A DNA stretch of 64,000 nt, taken from positions 806,001 through 870,000 of the forward strand of contig NZ_JBMERQ010000001.1 of NCBI RefSeq assembly GCF_048820895.1, read 5' to 3'. A program made the translations under genes and the position numbers. Of the stretch, positions 53,767 to 62,452 are shown one piece after another (within the stretch, counting starts at the first letter, position 1; every line of letters starts with the position of its first letter). The notes beneath the pieces are model-generated. The model saw only the letters and a program-made list of their open reading frames with translations, had not been told where the DNA came from and searched no databases. Source of the DNA: Cribrihabitans_A neustonicus (GTDB lineage: Bacteria; Pseudomonadota; Alphaproteobacteria; Rhodobacterales; Rhodobacteraceae).

Positions 53767-54260
53767 AGATCTTCCGCCGCATCCTGCCGCACCCGATCCT
53801 GACGCTGCTGCTGACCGTGACCTGGCTCCTGCTGGTCAACGGCTGGTCGCTCAACTCGCTCCTGTTCGGCTTCCTGCTGGGGGTGCTGATCCCTTTCGTG
53901 ACCCAGCCCTACTGGCCCGCGCGCCCGCGCCTGCGCAGCCCCTTCAAGGTCGCCGAGTATATCTTTGTGGTGCTTGGCGACATTATCATCGCCAACGTCA
54001 TCGTGGCCCGCATCGTGCTGTTCAAGCCCAACGCCGACCGCCGCCCGAACTGGATCACCATCCCGCTCGACCTGAAAACGCCAGAGGCGATCACCGCGCT
54101 GGCCGGCACTATCACCATGACCCCCGGCACGCTGTCCGCTGACCTGTCGAGCGAGGGCCATGCGCTCCTGGTGCACTGCCTCGACGCGCCCGACCCCGAC
54201 GCGGTGAGGGATGAGATCAAGCAGCGCTACGAACGCCGTCTGATGGAGATTTTCGAATGA
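53763..54260 (+). CDS. mrpE: Na+/H+ antiporter subunit E
   Basis: A 165-residue MNHE family protein with two to three spans (LLLTVTWLLLVNGWSLNSLL) and the family region ITALAGTITMTPGTLSADLS. It overlaps both neighbours by ATGA, consistent with equal stoichiometry. Confidence 0.94.
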   Translation: MKIFRRILPHPILTLLLTVTWLLLVNGWSLNSLLFGFLLGVLIPFVTQPYWPARPRLRSPFKVAEYIFVVLGDIIIANVIVARIVLFKPNADRRPNWITIPLDLKTPEAITALAGTITMTPGTLSADLSSEGHALLVHCLDAPDPDAVRDEIKQRYERRLMEIFE

Positions 54261-54526
54261 TCGCAATCGCCACCCTCTTCGCCTTCGGCTGTTTCGCGCT
54301 CGCCATGCTGATGAACCTGTGGAAAGTGGTGACCGCGCCCGACGTGGCCGACCGCATCCTCGCGCTCGACACCATGTTCATCAACGCCATCGCGCTGATC
54401 GTGCTTTATGGGCTGGCGCTCGGCTCCGAGATCTTCTTCGAAGCCGCCATCATCATCGCCATGCTTGGTTTCGTTTCTACCGTGGCCTATGCGCGCTTCA
54501 TCCTGCGCGGCAACATCATCGAGTGA
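54257..54526 (+). CDS. mrpF: Na+/H+ antiporter subunit F
   Basis: An 89-residue, three-span protein with VVTAPDVADRILALDTMFIN, the conserved Asp-containing MrpF motif. It overlaps mrpE by ATGA and is followed by mrpG at 9 bp. Confidence 0.94.
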   Translation: MIAIATLFAFGCFALAMLMNLWKVVTAPDVADRILALDTMFINAIALIVLYGLALGSEIFFEAAIIIAMLGFVSTVAYARFILRGNIIE

Positions 54527-54535
54527 GGGGGTAGC

Positions 54536-54937
54536 ATGGAAAGCCTTTTTGAATTCGGCGTTGCCGCCTTTCTGATCATCGCGGGCATCTTCGGCCTCGT
54601 CGGCTCCTACGGGCTGATCAAGCTCGATGACCCGATGTCGCGCCTGCACGCACCGACCAAGGCCACCACGCTAGGCGTCGGGGGGGTGCTCCTGGCGTCC
54701 ATGCTGCACTCCTGGGGGTTCGAGGAGTACCCCTCTTTCCACGAGCTGATGATCACCCTGTTCCTGTTTCTTACCGCGCCGGTGACCGCGCATTTCATCG
54801 CCAAGGTGCACATTCACCGCCGCGAACGGCGCGAGACCATGCCTTCCCCGGGCGAGGACACCTGCTGGGCCACCCACGCAGGGCCGGAGGAGGTTCAGAA
54901 CGCAAAAGATCCCGCAGGCGAAGACAAGGCGGGCTGA
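54536..54937 (+). CDS. mrpG: Na+/H+ antiporter subunit G
   Basis: A 133-residue, three-span protein with GLIKLDDPMSRLHAPTKATT, diagnostic of PhaG/MrpG, and a hydrophilic C-terminal tail. GAGGGGGTAGC precedes the ATG. It ends the seven-subunit operon encoded as six genes. Confidence 0.94.
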   Translation: MESLFEFGVAAFLIIAGIFGLVGSYGLIKLDDPMSRLHAPTKATTLGVGGVLLASMLHSWGFEEYPSFHELMITLFLFLTAPVTAHFIAKVHIHRRERRETMPSPGEDTCWATHAGPEEVQNAKDPAGEDKAG

Positions 54938-55005
54938 GCGCAAGGCGGCACCCCGTACTTGCGTGGCTCCTCCCGTCCCCTCAGGACAGCAAAGGCAGAA
55001 CAGAT

Positions 55006-57174
55006 ATGGACCCGGCCCGTCTCCCCCTCACCCGCGACCTGGTGCTGATCGGCGGCGGCCACAGCCACGCGCTGGTGCTGCGCAAATGGGGCATGCGGCC
55101 CTTGGCCGGCGCCCGCCTCACCGTCATCAACCCCGGCCCCGCCGCGCCCTATTCCGGCATGCTGCCGGGGTTTGTCGCGGGCCATTACGGCCGCGACGAG
55201 CTCGACATCGACCTGGTGCAGCTTGCCCGTTACGCCGGCGCCCGGCTGGTCCTCGGCGCGGCCGAGGCGATCGACACCGCCGCCCGGCTGGTGCATGTGC
55301 CGGGCCGCCCGCCGATCGCTTATGACGTCGCCTCTATCGACATCGGCGTCACCTCGGCAATGCCGGACCTTCCGGGTTTCTCAGACCACGGTGTCCCCGC
55401 CAAACCGCTCGGTGCCTTCGCCGCCCGATGGGAGGCGTTCCGGGACGGCGATACTCCCGCCCATGTGGCAGTGATCGGCGGCGGTGTCGCCGGGGCCGAG
55501 CTGGCGATGGCCATGGCGCACGCCCTGAAGGTGCGCGGCCGCCTCGGCCAGGCCACTCTGATCGACGCCGGCACCGCCCTTGGCGGCCTGGGCCCCGACG
55601 CCCGCAAGCGCCTGCGCCAGGCCCTCACCGAACGCGGCGTGCGGCTGGAGGAAAACACCTCCGCCGCCCGCGTCGAGGCGGACCACATCGTGCTCGAGGA
55701 CGGGCGCGAGATCCTCTCGAGCTTCACTGCCGGCGCTGCCGGCGCCCGCCCCTACGGCTGGCTGGAGGCCAGCGGCCTGGCGCTGGAGCAGGGCTTCATA
55801 AAGGTTAGCAAGACCTTACAAAGCTCTGACAACAATATATTTGCTTCCGGAGACTGCGCACATCTGGAGTTCTCCCCCCGGCCCAAGGCCGGGGTCTACG
55901 CGGTGCGCCAGTCACCGGTGCTGTTCCACAACCTGCGCGCCCGCCTCACCGGAGACCCGCTGCGCCGCTACCGCCCGCAGAAGGACTATCTGAAGCTGAT
56001 CTCGCTCGGCGCCAGGGAGGCGCTCGGCGAACGCTTCGGCACCACCATCTCCGGCCCGATGGCCTGGCATCTGAAGGACCGCATCGACCAATCCTTCATG
56101 GACAAATTCCGCGACCTCCCCCCGATGGACGCGCCCGAGCTGCCCGCCGAGCATACCCTCGGGATGGAGGCCGCCCTCGGCGACAAACCGCTCTGCGGCG
56201 GCTGCGGCGCCAAGGTCGGCCGCGGCACGCTGTTCGCAGCGCTCACCGGCGGCGGCAGGCCTGGGGCCGAGCGCAGTGATGTTTCGGCCTTGCCCGGGGA
56301 CGACGCGGCACTCCTGACCACCGGCGGTGTGACCCAGGTGATCAGCACCGACCACCTGCGCGCTTTCTGCAACGACCCGGTGCTGATGGCCCAGATCGCC
56401 GCGGTACATGCGCTTGGCGACATCTGGGCCATGGGCGCCGAGCCGCAGGCCGCCACCGTGAGCCTGATCCTGCCCCGGATGACTCCGGCGCTGCAGGCCC
56501 GCACGCTGGACGAGATCATGGGCGCGGCCGGCGCGGTCCTGGGCGAGGCGGGCGCGGCGATTGCCGGCGGCCACACCTCGCTCGGCGACGAGCTGACCAT
56601 CGGCTTCACCCTCACCGGCCTCTGCCCGCGCCCGCCGGTCACGCTTGCTGGCGGCAAGCCCGGCGATGCGCTGATCCTGACCAAGCCGCTCGGCTCCGGA
56701 GTGCTGATGGCGGCGGAGATGGCGGGCGAGGCCACGGGCGCCTGGATCGCCGGCGCCTGGCAGCAGATGAGCCAGCCTCAGGGAGACGCCTCCCGCATCC
56801 TCTCGGAGGCCCATGCGATGACCGATGTGACCGGCTTCGGCCTCATCGGCCACTTGCTCGGCATCTGCGAGGCGTCCGGCACGGGCGCCGAGATCACCAC
56901 CGGGAGCGTGCCGCTGATGGCAGGCGCGGCGGAGCTGGCCGAGCGCGGCATCCGCTCCTCCCTCTTCCCCGCCAACCAGGCCGCCGCGCCGGAATTGCAG
57001 GTGGCAGGCTGGCAGGAGCTCCTGTTCGACCCGCAAACCGCAGGCGGGCTGCTCGCCGCGGTGGCGCCAGAGCAGGCGGACAGCCTGGTGGAGCAGCTCA
57101 AGGACGCAGGCTACCCCGCCGCCCGCATCGGCCGCCTGACCAGCACCGGCACCGCCATCACCCTTACGTCCTGA
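55006..57174 (+). CDS. selD: FAD/NAD oxidoreductase fused to selenide, water dikinase (SelD)
   Basis: A 722-residue fusion. Residues 1-370 resemble an NDH-2/Pyr_redox flavoprotein (LVLIGGGHSHALVLRKWGM; AVIGGGVAGAELAMAM; IFASGDCAH). Residues 385-722 are SelD. Its active site reads LCGGCGAKVG, where Cys400 lines up with Cys17 of E. coli SelD (no selenocysteine). ATP-binding HTSLGDELTIGFTLTG and DVTGFGLIGHLLG are also kept. SelD makes selenophosphate. The oxidoreductase may reduce selenium species first. mnmH lies convergent downstream and would use the product. An AT-rich patch lies at 55797-55850. Confidence 0.94.
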   Translation: MDPARLPLTRDLVLIGGGHSHALVLRKWGMRPLAGARLTVINPGPAAPYSGMLPGFVAGHYGRDELDIDLVQLARYAGARLVLGAAEAIDTAARLVHVPGRPPIAYDVASIDIGVTSAMPDLPGFSDHGVPAKPLGAFAARWEAFRDGDTPAHVAVIGGGVAGAELAMAMAHALKVRGRLGQATLIDAGTALGGLGPDARKRLRQALTERGVRLEENTSAARVEADHIVLEDGREILSSFTAGAAGARPYGWLEASGLALEQGFIKVSKTLQSSDNNIFASGDCAHLEFSPRPKAGVYAVRQSPVLFHNLRARLTGDPLRRYRPQKDYLKLISLGAREALGERFGTTISGPMAWHLKDRIDQSFMDKFRDLPPMDAPELPAEHTLGMEAALGDKPLCGGCGAKVGRGTLFAALTGGGRPGAERSDVSALPGDDAALLTTGGVTQVISTDHLRAFCNDPVLMAQIAAVHALGDIWAMGAEPQAATVSLILPRMTPALQARTLDEIMGAAGAVLGEAGAAIAGGHTSLGDELTIGFTLTGLCPRPPVTLAGGKPGDALILTKPLGSGVLMAAEMAGEATGAWIAGAWQQMSQPQGDASRILSEAHAMTDVTGFGLIGHLLGICEASGTGAEITTGSVPLMAGAAELAERGIRSSLFPANQAAAPELQVAGWQELLFDPQTAGGLLAAVAPEQADSLVEQLKDAGYPAARIGRLTSTGTAITLTS

Positions 57175-57206
57175 CGGCGCGCATCCGGCCCGCCCGCCCA
57201 CGGCCC

Positions 57207-57226
57207 CGCCTGCCGCACGGCAGGCG
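57207..57226. repeat. Palindrome 1 between selD and mnmH
   Basis: CGCCTGCCG-CA-CGGCAGGCG is a perfect 9-2-9 palindrome 32 bp after the selD stop. Confidence 0.75.
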
Positions 57227-57262
57227 CTCCCGCCCGGCTTCGGGATCCTTGCGGACCCTCAC

Positions 57263-57309
57263 CCCGTTGGGCCTGGCCCGGCGCCATGCGCCGGGCCAGG
57301 CCCAACGGG
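57263..57309. repeat. Long perfect palindrome between convergent selD and mnmH
   Basis: Two 22-bp perfectly complementary arms (57263-57284 and 57288-57309) flank a 3-nt CAT loop. Arms start CCCGTTGGGCCTGGCC and end in GGCCAGGCCCAACGGG. There is no U-tract, so this may be a bidirectional transcription stop or a REP-like element. Confidence 0.85.
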
Positions 57310-57401
57310 AGCGGAGCATGCCAATGCACCGGCGACGGGCGGGAGAACCCCGCTTGCGGCTGAAAGCTGACGGTGTACATGGGCGCTTTTAGCGGGCCGT
57401 A

Positions 57402-58454
57402 TCAGAGCCGCGCCATCACCTCGACCACCTGCTCCGCGGCGCGGTCGAGGCCTCTCCTGTCGAGGCTCTCCGCCTCCACCACCGCCGCGACCTCGGCCCC
57501 CACCGCGGCGCGGGACTTGCGGTAGGCGGGGTCGTAGTGCTGCGCCATCAGCGCGCGGGTGAGCCCCGGCTTGTCGCCCGCGGCGATCAGCTCGAACCAG
57601 CCGTCCACCACGGCCCCCGAGCGGTGCGCGCGCAAGGGTGCCAGCTTGTCGCGCAGGCCCTCCGCGTCCGAGAGGATGTCGTCATAAGCCTCTGTCAGGT
57701 AACGGCAGCGCGCCTCCGCCGGGGCCCTGAGCTCGATCCGCGGCGCCTTCTTCATCGCCTCCCAGACCGCGGGCGGGATGATGCGCTGGCCGATCTTGCT
57801 CGACTCCGCCTCGACCAGCACCGGGCGCGCCGGGTCAAACGGCAAAAGCGCCCCGGACAGCGCCGACTCGAAGCCTTTCTGCGAGGGCTGCGGCTCCGTC
57901 ATGTCTCCCAGCAGCGAGCCGCGGTGATTGGCCAGCCCTTCCAGGTCCACCACCTGCACCCCCAGCGCGCCCGCCCGCTTCAGCACCTCGGTCTTCGCGG
58001 TGCCGGTATAGCCATCGAGCGCCACCAGCCGGTGCGGCAGCGCCTCCTCGTAGAGCGCCTTGTGCACCAGCCGCCGGTAGGTCTGGTAGCCGCCCTGCAC
58101 CACCTCGGCGCGCCAGCCGATCTGCTGCAGCATCCAGGTGAACGACCCCGACCGCTGCCCGCCCCGCCAGCAGTAGATCAGCGGCCGCCAGCCGCCCTCG
58201 TGATGGCTCAGCCGCTGCTCGATATGGTCGGCGGCATTGCGGAACACCAGCGCTGCGCCCAGTTTGCGGGCGAGGAACGGGCTTTCCTGCACGTAGATGG
58301 TGCCGACACGGGCGCGCTCCTCGTTGTCGAGCACCGGCATGCTGACCGCGCCGGGCACGTGGTCTTCGGCATATTCCGCCGGGCTGCGCACGTCGATCAC
58401 TGTATCGTGGCCGTGGGCATAAAACTCTTGCAAGGATGTGAAACGCAGCGCCAT
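57402..58454 (-). CDS. mnmH: tRNA 2-selenouridine synthase (MnmH/SelU)
   Basis: A 350-residue enzyme. The N-terminal rhodanese domain has VIDVRSPAEYAEDHVPGAVS and Cys95 in LIYCWRGGQRSGS. A P-loop-like domain follows (LDGYTGTAKTEVL at about 146-158) with VDLEGLANHRGSLLG and QKGFESAL. It replaces sulfur by selenium in wobble 2-thiouridine of tRNAs via geranylation. It needs selenophosphate from the neighbouring selD, so the pair indicates selenium use in tRNA. Confidence 0.95.
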   Translation of the reverse strand: MALRFTSLQEFYAHGHDTVIDVRSPAEYAEDHVPGAVSMPVLDNEERARVGTIYVQESPFLARKLGAALVFRNAADHIEQRLSHHEGGWRPLIYCWRGGQRSGSFTWMLQQIGWRAEVVQGGYQTYRRLVHKALYEEALPHRLVALDGYTGTAKTEVLKRAGALGVQVVDLEGLANHRGSLLGDMTEPQPSQKGFESALSGALLPFDPARPVLVEAESSKIGQRIIPPAVWEAMKKAPRIELRAPAEARCRYLTEAYDDILSDAEGLRDKLAPLRAHRSGAVVDGWFELIAAGDKPGLTRALMAQHYDPAYRKSRAAVGAEVAAVVEAESLDRRGLDRAAEQVVEVMARL

Positions 58455-58631
58455 GCGCCTGATCTACCGCGCGCACCCGGCAAGGGAAAGCGCAAACACG
58501 GCCGCAGAGCTCCCCGCACCGGATTGGGGCTTGCGCGGAATGCGCACCGGGCAGTATGCCAAAAGGGCGTGCCGGCCCGGGCCACGCACGCCGCCCACCA
58601 CACCAAAGCCCCTGGACGCAAGGACCGCGCA

Positions 58632-59129
58632 ATGACCACTGACGCCCAGCTCGAGATCCACACCATGCCCGGCCACCTGATCCGGCGGCTGCACCAGATC
58701 TCGGTGGCGCAGTTCATGGAGTGCATGGCCGCGGCGGGCGCCGATCTCACGCCGGTTCAGTACGCCGCGATGACGGCGATTGCCAGCCATCCGGGCATCG
58801 ATCAGGCCACTGTGGCCGGTCTCATCGCCTATGACCGGGCGACGCTGGGCAAGGTTGCGGACCGGCTGGTGGAGAAGGGGCTGGTGGCGCGCCAGGTCTC
58901 CGCCGCCGACCGCCGGGCGCGCGAATTGACCCTCACCAACGAGGGCGCGGCGCTGCTGGCGCAGATCGGTCCCATTGTGCGGGAGTCGCAGCCGATGGTG
59001 CTGAGCGGGCTCAGTGAGGCGGAGCGCGAGACCTTCATCGCGCTTCTGCAGAAGGCGACGCTGGCCGCCAACGAGCTGAGCCGCGCGCCGCAGCGCGACC
59101 TGCCGCCCCCGCCGCAAGCAGCGGAATAG
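58632..59129 (+). CDS. MarR-family transcriptional regulator
   Basis: A 165-residue winged-helix regulator: HLIRRLHQISVAQFMECMAA, LTPVQYAAMTAIASHPGIDQ, the recognition helix in LIAYDRATLGKVADRLVEKG and the wing VSAADRRARELTLTNEG. The start is ATG 58632 after AAGGACCGCG. It is divergent from mnmH. MarR proteins respond to phenolics or redox stress. The single Cys near residue 34 could be a sensor but this is not established. Confidence 0.92.
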   Translation: MTTDAQLEIHTMPGHLIRRLHQISVAQFMECMAAAGADLTPVQYAAMTAIASHPGIDQATVAGLIAYDRATLGKVADRLVEKGLVARQVSAADRRARELTLTNEGAALLAQIGPIVRESQPMVLSGLSEAERETFIALLQKATLAANELSRAPQRDLPPPPQAAE

Positions 59130-59179
59130 CAACGCGAAACAAGCGTTTGTAAACACGCGGTAAACCCGAAACGGCATCG

Positions 59180-59881
59180 TCACTCCGCTGCCGGATCATC
59201 CTCTTCAAATGGCTCGATCAGCTCCGGCCCCGAGGCGCGGTTGGAGTTCACCGCCGGGTCGACCCTGTAGAATTCCAGCACATCCTCCGCACCGGGCTGC
59301 ATCAGCTTTGCGGCGCCGCGGCCTTCCTCGCCCAGCCACAGCGGCCAGTCTTCCGGCTCCAGCACCAGCGGCATCCGGTGGTGAATCGCCTTCATGGTGC
59401 TGTTGGCAGCGGTGGTGATGATGGCGCAGGTATCGACCGCGCCGCCCGCCGTGGCTTCCGGACTGCGGGCCTCCCAGCTTTGCCAGATGCCGGCAAAGGC
59501 GATAGGTGCGCCGTCCCGGCGGGTGATGTACCAGGGCAGCCGGGCACCCTGCTCATCCTTGGTCCATTCATAGAACCCGGTCGCCGGGACCAGGCAGCGG
59601 CGGCTGCGGCAGGCGGCGCGGAAGGCGGGTTTTTCCGCCACCGTCTCGGCCCGGGCATTGATCAGCAGCGGCCCGCCATTTTCTGTCTTGTACCAATGCG
59701 GCAGGAAGCCCCAGCGCATTGACACGAGTCGCCGGCTGTCCTCGCCCGGACGCACGGCATGGACTTGCGTGGTCGGGCAGACGTTGTATTGCGGCACCTT
59801 GGGCAGGTCGTTGGCGGGCTGCGCCGCAAACAGCTGCGCCATCGCGTCGCTCGGCAGGGTCACGGCGAAGCGTCCGCACAT
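59180..59881 (-). CDS. SOS response-associated peptidase (SRAP/HMCES, YedK type)
   Basis: A 233-residue SRAP protein. Cys2 directly after the initiator (MCGRFAVTLPSDAM) becomes the N-terminal nucleophile that crosslinks abasic sites in single-stranded DNA. Also conserved are RWGFLPHWYKT, LINARAETVAEKPAFR, the catalytic Glu in GFYEWTKD and AIHHRMPLVLEPED. ATG 59881 is chosen so that Cys is residue 2. It protects stalled forks. Confidence 0.95.
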   Translation of the reverse strand: MCGRFAVTLPSDAMAQLFAAQPANDLPKVPQYNVCPTTQVHAVRPGEDSRRLVSMRWGFLPHWYKTENGGPLLINARAETVAEKPAFRAACRSRRCLVPATGFYEWTKDEQGARLPWYITRRDGAPIAFAGIWQSWEARSPEATAGGAVDTCAIITTAANSTMKAIHHRMPLVLEPEDWPLWLGEEGRGAAKLMQPGAEDVLEFYRVDPAVNSNRASGPELIEPFEEDDPAAE

Positions 59882-59932
59882 GTCAGCCCCGGCGCGCCCA
59901 GCCACGGGCCGGCGGAAGACCGCCCTGCCCGC

Positions 59933-60241
59933 TCATTTAGCGTATGCCTTGCGCGCCAGTTCGATGCGGGCGTCCATCATCGACATCTCCTTCAGGACCT
60001 CCTGCCGCCGGGTGCGGTCGCCGGTCTCGCGCAGCTCCGCCCGCAGCCGCTCCAGCTCGCGCGAGAGGCTGACGAACTCCGGCACCCCGCCGCTTTCGCG
60101 CACCAGCCGGTTGAGCAGCGCGTTGTCCGGGTCGTCACAGTCCGGCAGCGGCTTGCCCGCGCCGGCGAGGTTGTCAAAGGCGCCCTCGGCCTCGGCGGCC
60201 TCGATACGGGCGTTGATGAGATCGATCAGCGGATGGTCCAT
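59933..60241 (-). CDS. DUF1992 (DnaJ-like C28) domain protein
   Basis: A 102-residue protein with the DUF1992 pattern IEAAEAEGAFDNLAGAGKPL, then PDNALLNRLVRESGGVPEFV and a C-terminal coiled helix ARIELARKAYAK. The family is widely conserved and of unknown function. It is on the same strand as the SRAP gene with a 51-bp gap. A perfect inverted repeat lies 79 bp upstream of its start. Confidence 0.88.
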   Translation of the reverse strand: MDHPLIDLINARIEAAEAEGAFDNLAGAGKPLPDCDDPDNALLNRLVRESGGVPEFVSLSRELERLRAELRETGDRTRRQEVLKEMSMMDARIELARKAYAK

Positions 60242-60319
60242 GGCGGCAGTGTGCCATGACGCAAAGCGCAGCGGAACCCCGGGGAACCCCTGCGCTGAAA
60301 GGTCAGCCCTGCGGACCCA

Positions 60320-60339
60320 ATGTTTCGCGCACGAAACAT
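60320..60339. promoter_or_regulatory. Perfect inverted repeat upstream of the DUF1992 gene
   Basis: ATGTTTCG-CGCA-CGAAACAT is an 8-4-8 inverted repeat between the ushA-like and DUF1992 genes. No U-tract follows, so it fits an operator better than a terminator. Confidence 0.55.
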
Positions 60340-60357
60340 CAGGCCAGAACTTCTGAC

Positions 60358-61938
60358 TTACTTCCGGGAGATCCGGCCGTCGGTGTAGGGCGTGTAAGGG
60401 CCCTGTTCGGCGAGGTATTCGGCCAGCACATCGGCCAGGTCGGGCCCGTAGTCGTAGGCGTTCTTGTCGTCGCCCTCGAACATCGCATAGCCGTCGCCGC
60501 CGTTGCGGACGTAGTTGTTGGTGACCACAAGATAGGTCTTCTCAGGGTCAACCGGCGCATAGCTGCCGTCTTCCTGCGCAACCTCGACCTCCTGCAGGCG
60601 GTTTTCACCAGCGGTGCCAGCCGGATCCCAGCTGAACTTGAGCCCCGCCACTTGCGGGAACCGCCCCTTTACGTCCTCGACCTGGCTCACGCCGTTTTCC
60701 AGCGCAGCCTTCAGGGTTGCGCCGTCGATCTCGAAGGTCGAAAGCGTGTTCTGGAACGGCAGCACGGTCAGCACCTCGCCCATGGTTACCGGGCCCGCGT
60801 CGATGCTGGCGCGGATGCCGCCGGAGTTGGCGATGGCGATGCTGACGCCCTGGTCCTTCACCCGGTCGAGCATCGCATCCGCCACCAGGTTGCCCATCGC
60901 GCATTCCTGCACCCGGCAGACATCGCGGCTGCCCTCAATGGCTTCGGCGGCCTCCGCCACCACCTTGGTGCGGATCTCGTCGAGCGGCCCCGCGAGTTCG
61001 GCGATGCGCTCCACCGTGGCGGCATCCTCGCTGACCGCGGCGTCCATCACCTGCGGCTCGCCACTGGCGGAAATCACGTTGCCCGCGTCGTCGAAGGTCA
61101 CCTCCAGCGCGCCGAGGTACTTGCCATAGGCATAGGCCTGCACGATCTGCACGCCGTTCACGACCGTCGGATAGGGGCCGGCGGCCTTGTCTGAGGTGTT
61201 CGACAGGTATGTGTTGGTATGCCCGCCAACGATCACGTCGACGCCGGTCGTTTCCGCCGCAACCTTCTGGTCAACGCCGTAGCCCGAGTGGCTGAGCACC
61301 ACGATCTTGTTCACGCCCTCCTCCGTCAGCCGGTCGACCTCGGCCTGCACCGCCGCGACAGGATCGGAGAAAGTGATGTTCTTACCGGGGCTTGCGAGTT
61401 CATGCGTATCTTCGGGCGTGAGGCCGATGAGCCCGATCCTCTCGCCGCCGCGCTCGATCACGGTGGATTTCTTCAATACATCCGCCAGCACCGGCTCCTT
61501 GGAGACGTCGGCGTTGGACATCAGCACCGGGAACTCCACCGCGTCCATGAAGCCGCGCAGCACCTCGGGGCCGTCATCGAACTCGTGGTTGCCCACGGTC
61601 ATCGCGTCGTAGCCCAGCTTGTTCATCATCTCGGCCGCGACCTTGCCCTTGTAGTAGGTGTAGAACAGCGAGCCCTGAAACTGGTCTCCGCCATCCACCA
61701 GGATCGCATTGCCAGCCGCGTCGCGGGCCTCCTTGATCGCGGTCACCAGGCGGGCGGAGCCGCCGAAGCACTTGCCCTCGGCCTGGTCCTCCTCGCCGCA
61801 GCCGCTGTCGTACTTGTTGATCGGCTCGAAGCGGGAGTGGAAATCGTTGGTATGCAGGATGGTCAGCTTGTACTCCGCCGCCGCCATTCCGGCCGTGAGG
61901 CCAAGGGCTGCAACCGAGGTGAGAAATCGCGCGATCAT
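60358..61938 (-). CDS. 5'-nucleotidase / UDP-sugar hydrolase (UshA-like), exported
   Basis: A 526-residue exported metallophosphoesterase. A signal peptide (FLTSVAALGLTAGMAAAE) precedes LTILHTNDFHSRFEP, VDGGDQFQGSLFYTYY, VGNHEFDDGPEVL and IVGGHTNT for the dinuclear site. The C-terminal 5_nucleotid_C domain has IANSGGIRASIDAGPVTMG and NNYVRNGGDGYAMF. It releases nucleosides and phosphate in the periplasm. GGGAGACC precedes the ATG. Confidence 0.94.
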   Translation of the reverse strand: MIARFLTSVAALGLTAGMAAAEYKLTILHTNDFHSRFEPINKYDSGCGEEDQAEGKCFGGSARLVTAIKEARDAAGNAILVDGGDQFQGSLFYTYYKGKVAAEMMNKLGYDAMTVGNHEFDDGPEVLRGFMDAVEFPVLMSNADVSKEPVLADVLKKSTVIERGGERIGLIGLTPEDTHELASPGKNITFSDPVAAVQAEVDRLTEEGVNKIVVLSHSGYGVDQKVAAETTGVDVIVGGHTNTYLSNTSDKAAGPYPTVVNGVQIVQAYAYGKYLGALEVTFDDAGNVISASGEPQVMDAAVSEDAATVERIAELAGPLDEIRTKVVAEAAEAIEGSRDVCRVQECAMGNLVADAMLDRVKDQGVSIAIANSGGIRASIDAGPVTMGEVLTVLPFQNTLSTFEIDGATLKAALENGVSQVEDVKGRFPQVAGLKFSWDPAGTAGENRLQEVEVAQEDGSYAPVDPEKTYLVVTNNYVRNGGDGYAMFEGDDKNAYDYGPDLADVLAEYLAEQGPYTPYTDGRISRK

Positions 61939-62113
61939 GTGAAGGGTCTCCCGTTGGTCTGTTTTAGGGCGATGGTGCGCATAAAGGCAGCGCCCGTCAA
62001 AGGGGAAAAGCGCGTTCCGGAACTACCCTTGCGGAAAGGGGCCACGCGCGCGGCACCGCGGGCGGCCCTCAATGCCCCTTGATTCAGGCGCAAACGCAGG
62101 GCATCACCCGGCC

Positions 62114-62452
62114 ATGCTGATTTACAAGATTTTCCGGGCGGACGAATGGGCCGCGCTGCAGGCCGCGGGCGAGACCCGGGGCGCGCCGATCGATGTAGCC
62201 GACGGCTATGTGCATTTCTCCACCGCCGCGCAGGCAGCCGAGACCGCGGCGAAGCATTTCGCGGGCGCCGAGGGGCTGGTGCTCTTGGCCTGCGATGCGG
62301 AGGCGATGGGCGACGATCTGCGATGGGAGGTCTCCCGCAATGATGCGCTGTTCCCGCATCTTTACCGCAAGCTGCGGATGACGGATGTGCTCTGGGCCAA
62401 ACCGCTGCCGCTGGCGGATGGGCGCCATGTGTTCCCGGAGGATATGGCATGA
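62114..62452 (+). CDS. DUF952 protein
   Basis: A 112-residue protein with IYKIFRADEWAALQAAGETR, then DGYVHFSTAAQAAETAAKHF and VSRNDALFPHLYRKL, typical of DUF952 (related to ADP-ribosylation-like folds). Its function is unknown. Its stop overlaps the pyrD start (ATGA). Confidence 0.9.
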   Translation: MLIYKIFRADEWAALQAAGETRGAPIDVADGYVHFSTAAQAAETAAKHFAGAEGLVLLACDAEAMGDDLRWEVSRNDALFPHLYRKLRMTDVLWAKPLPLADGRHVFPEDMA

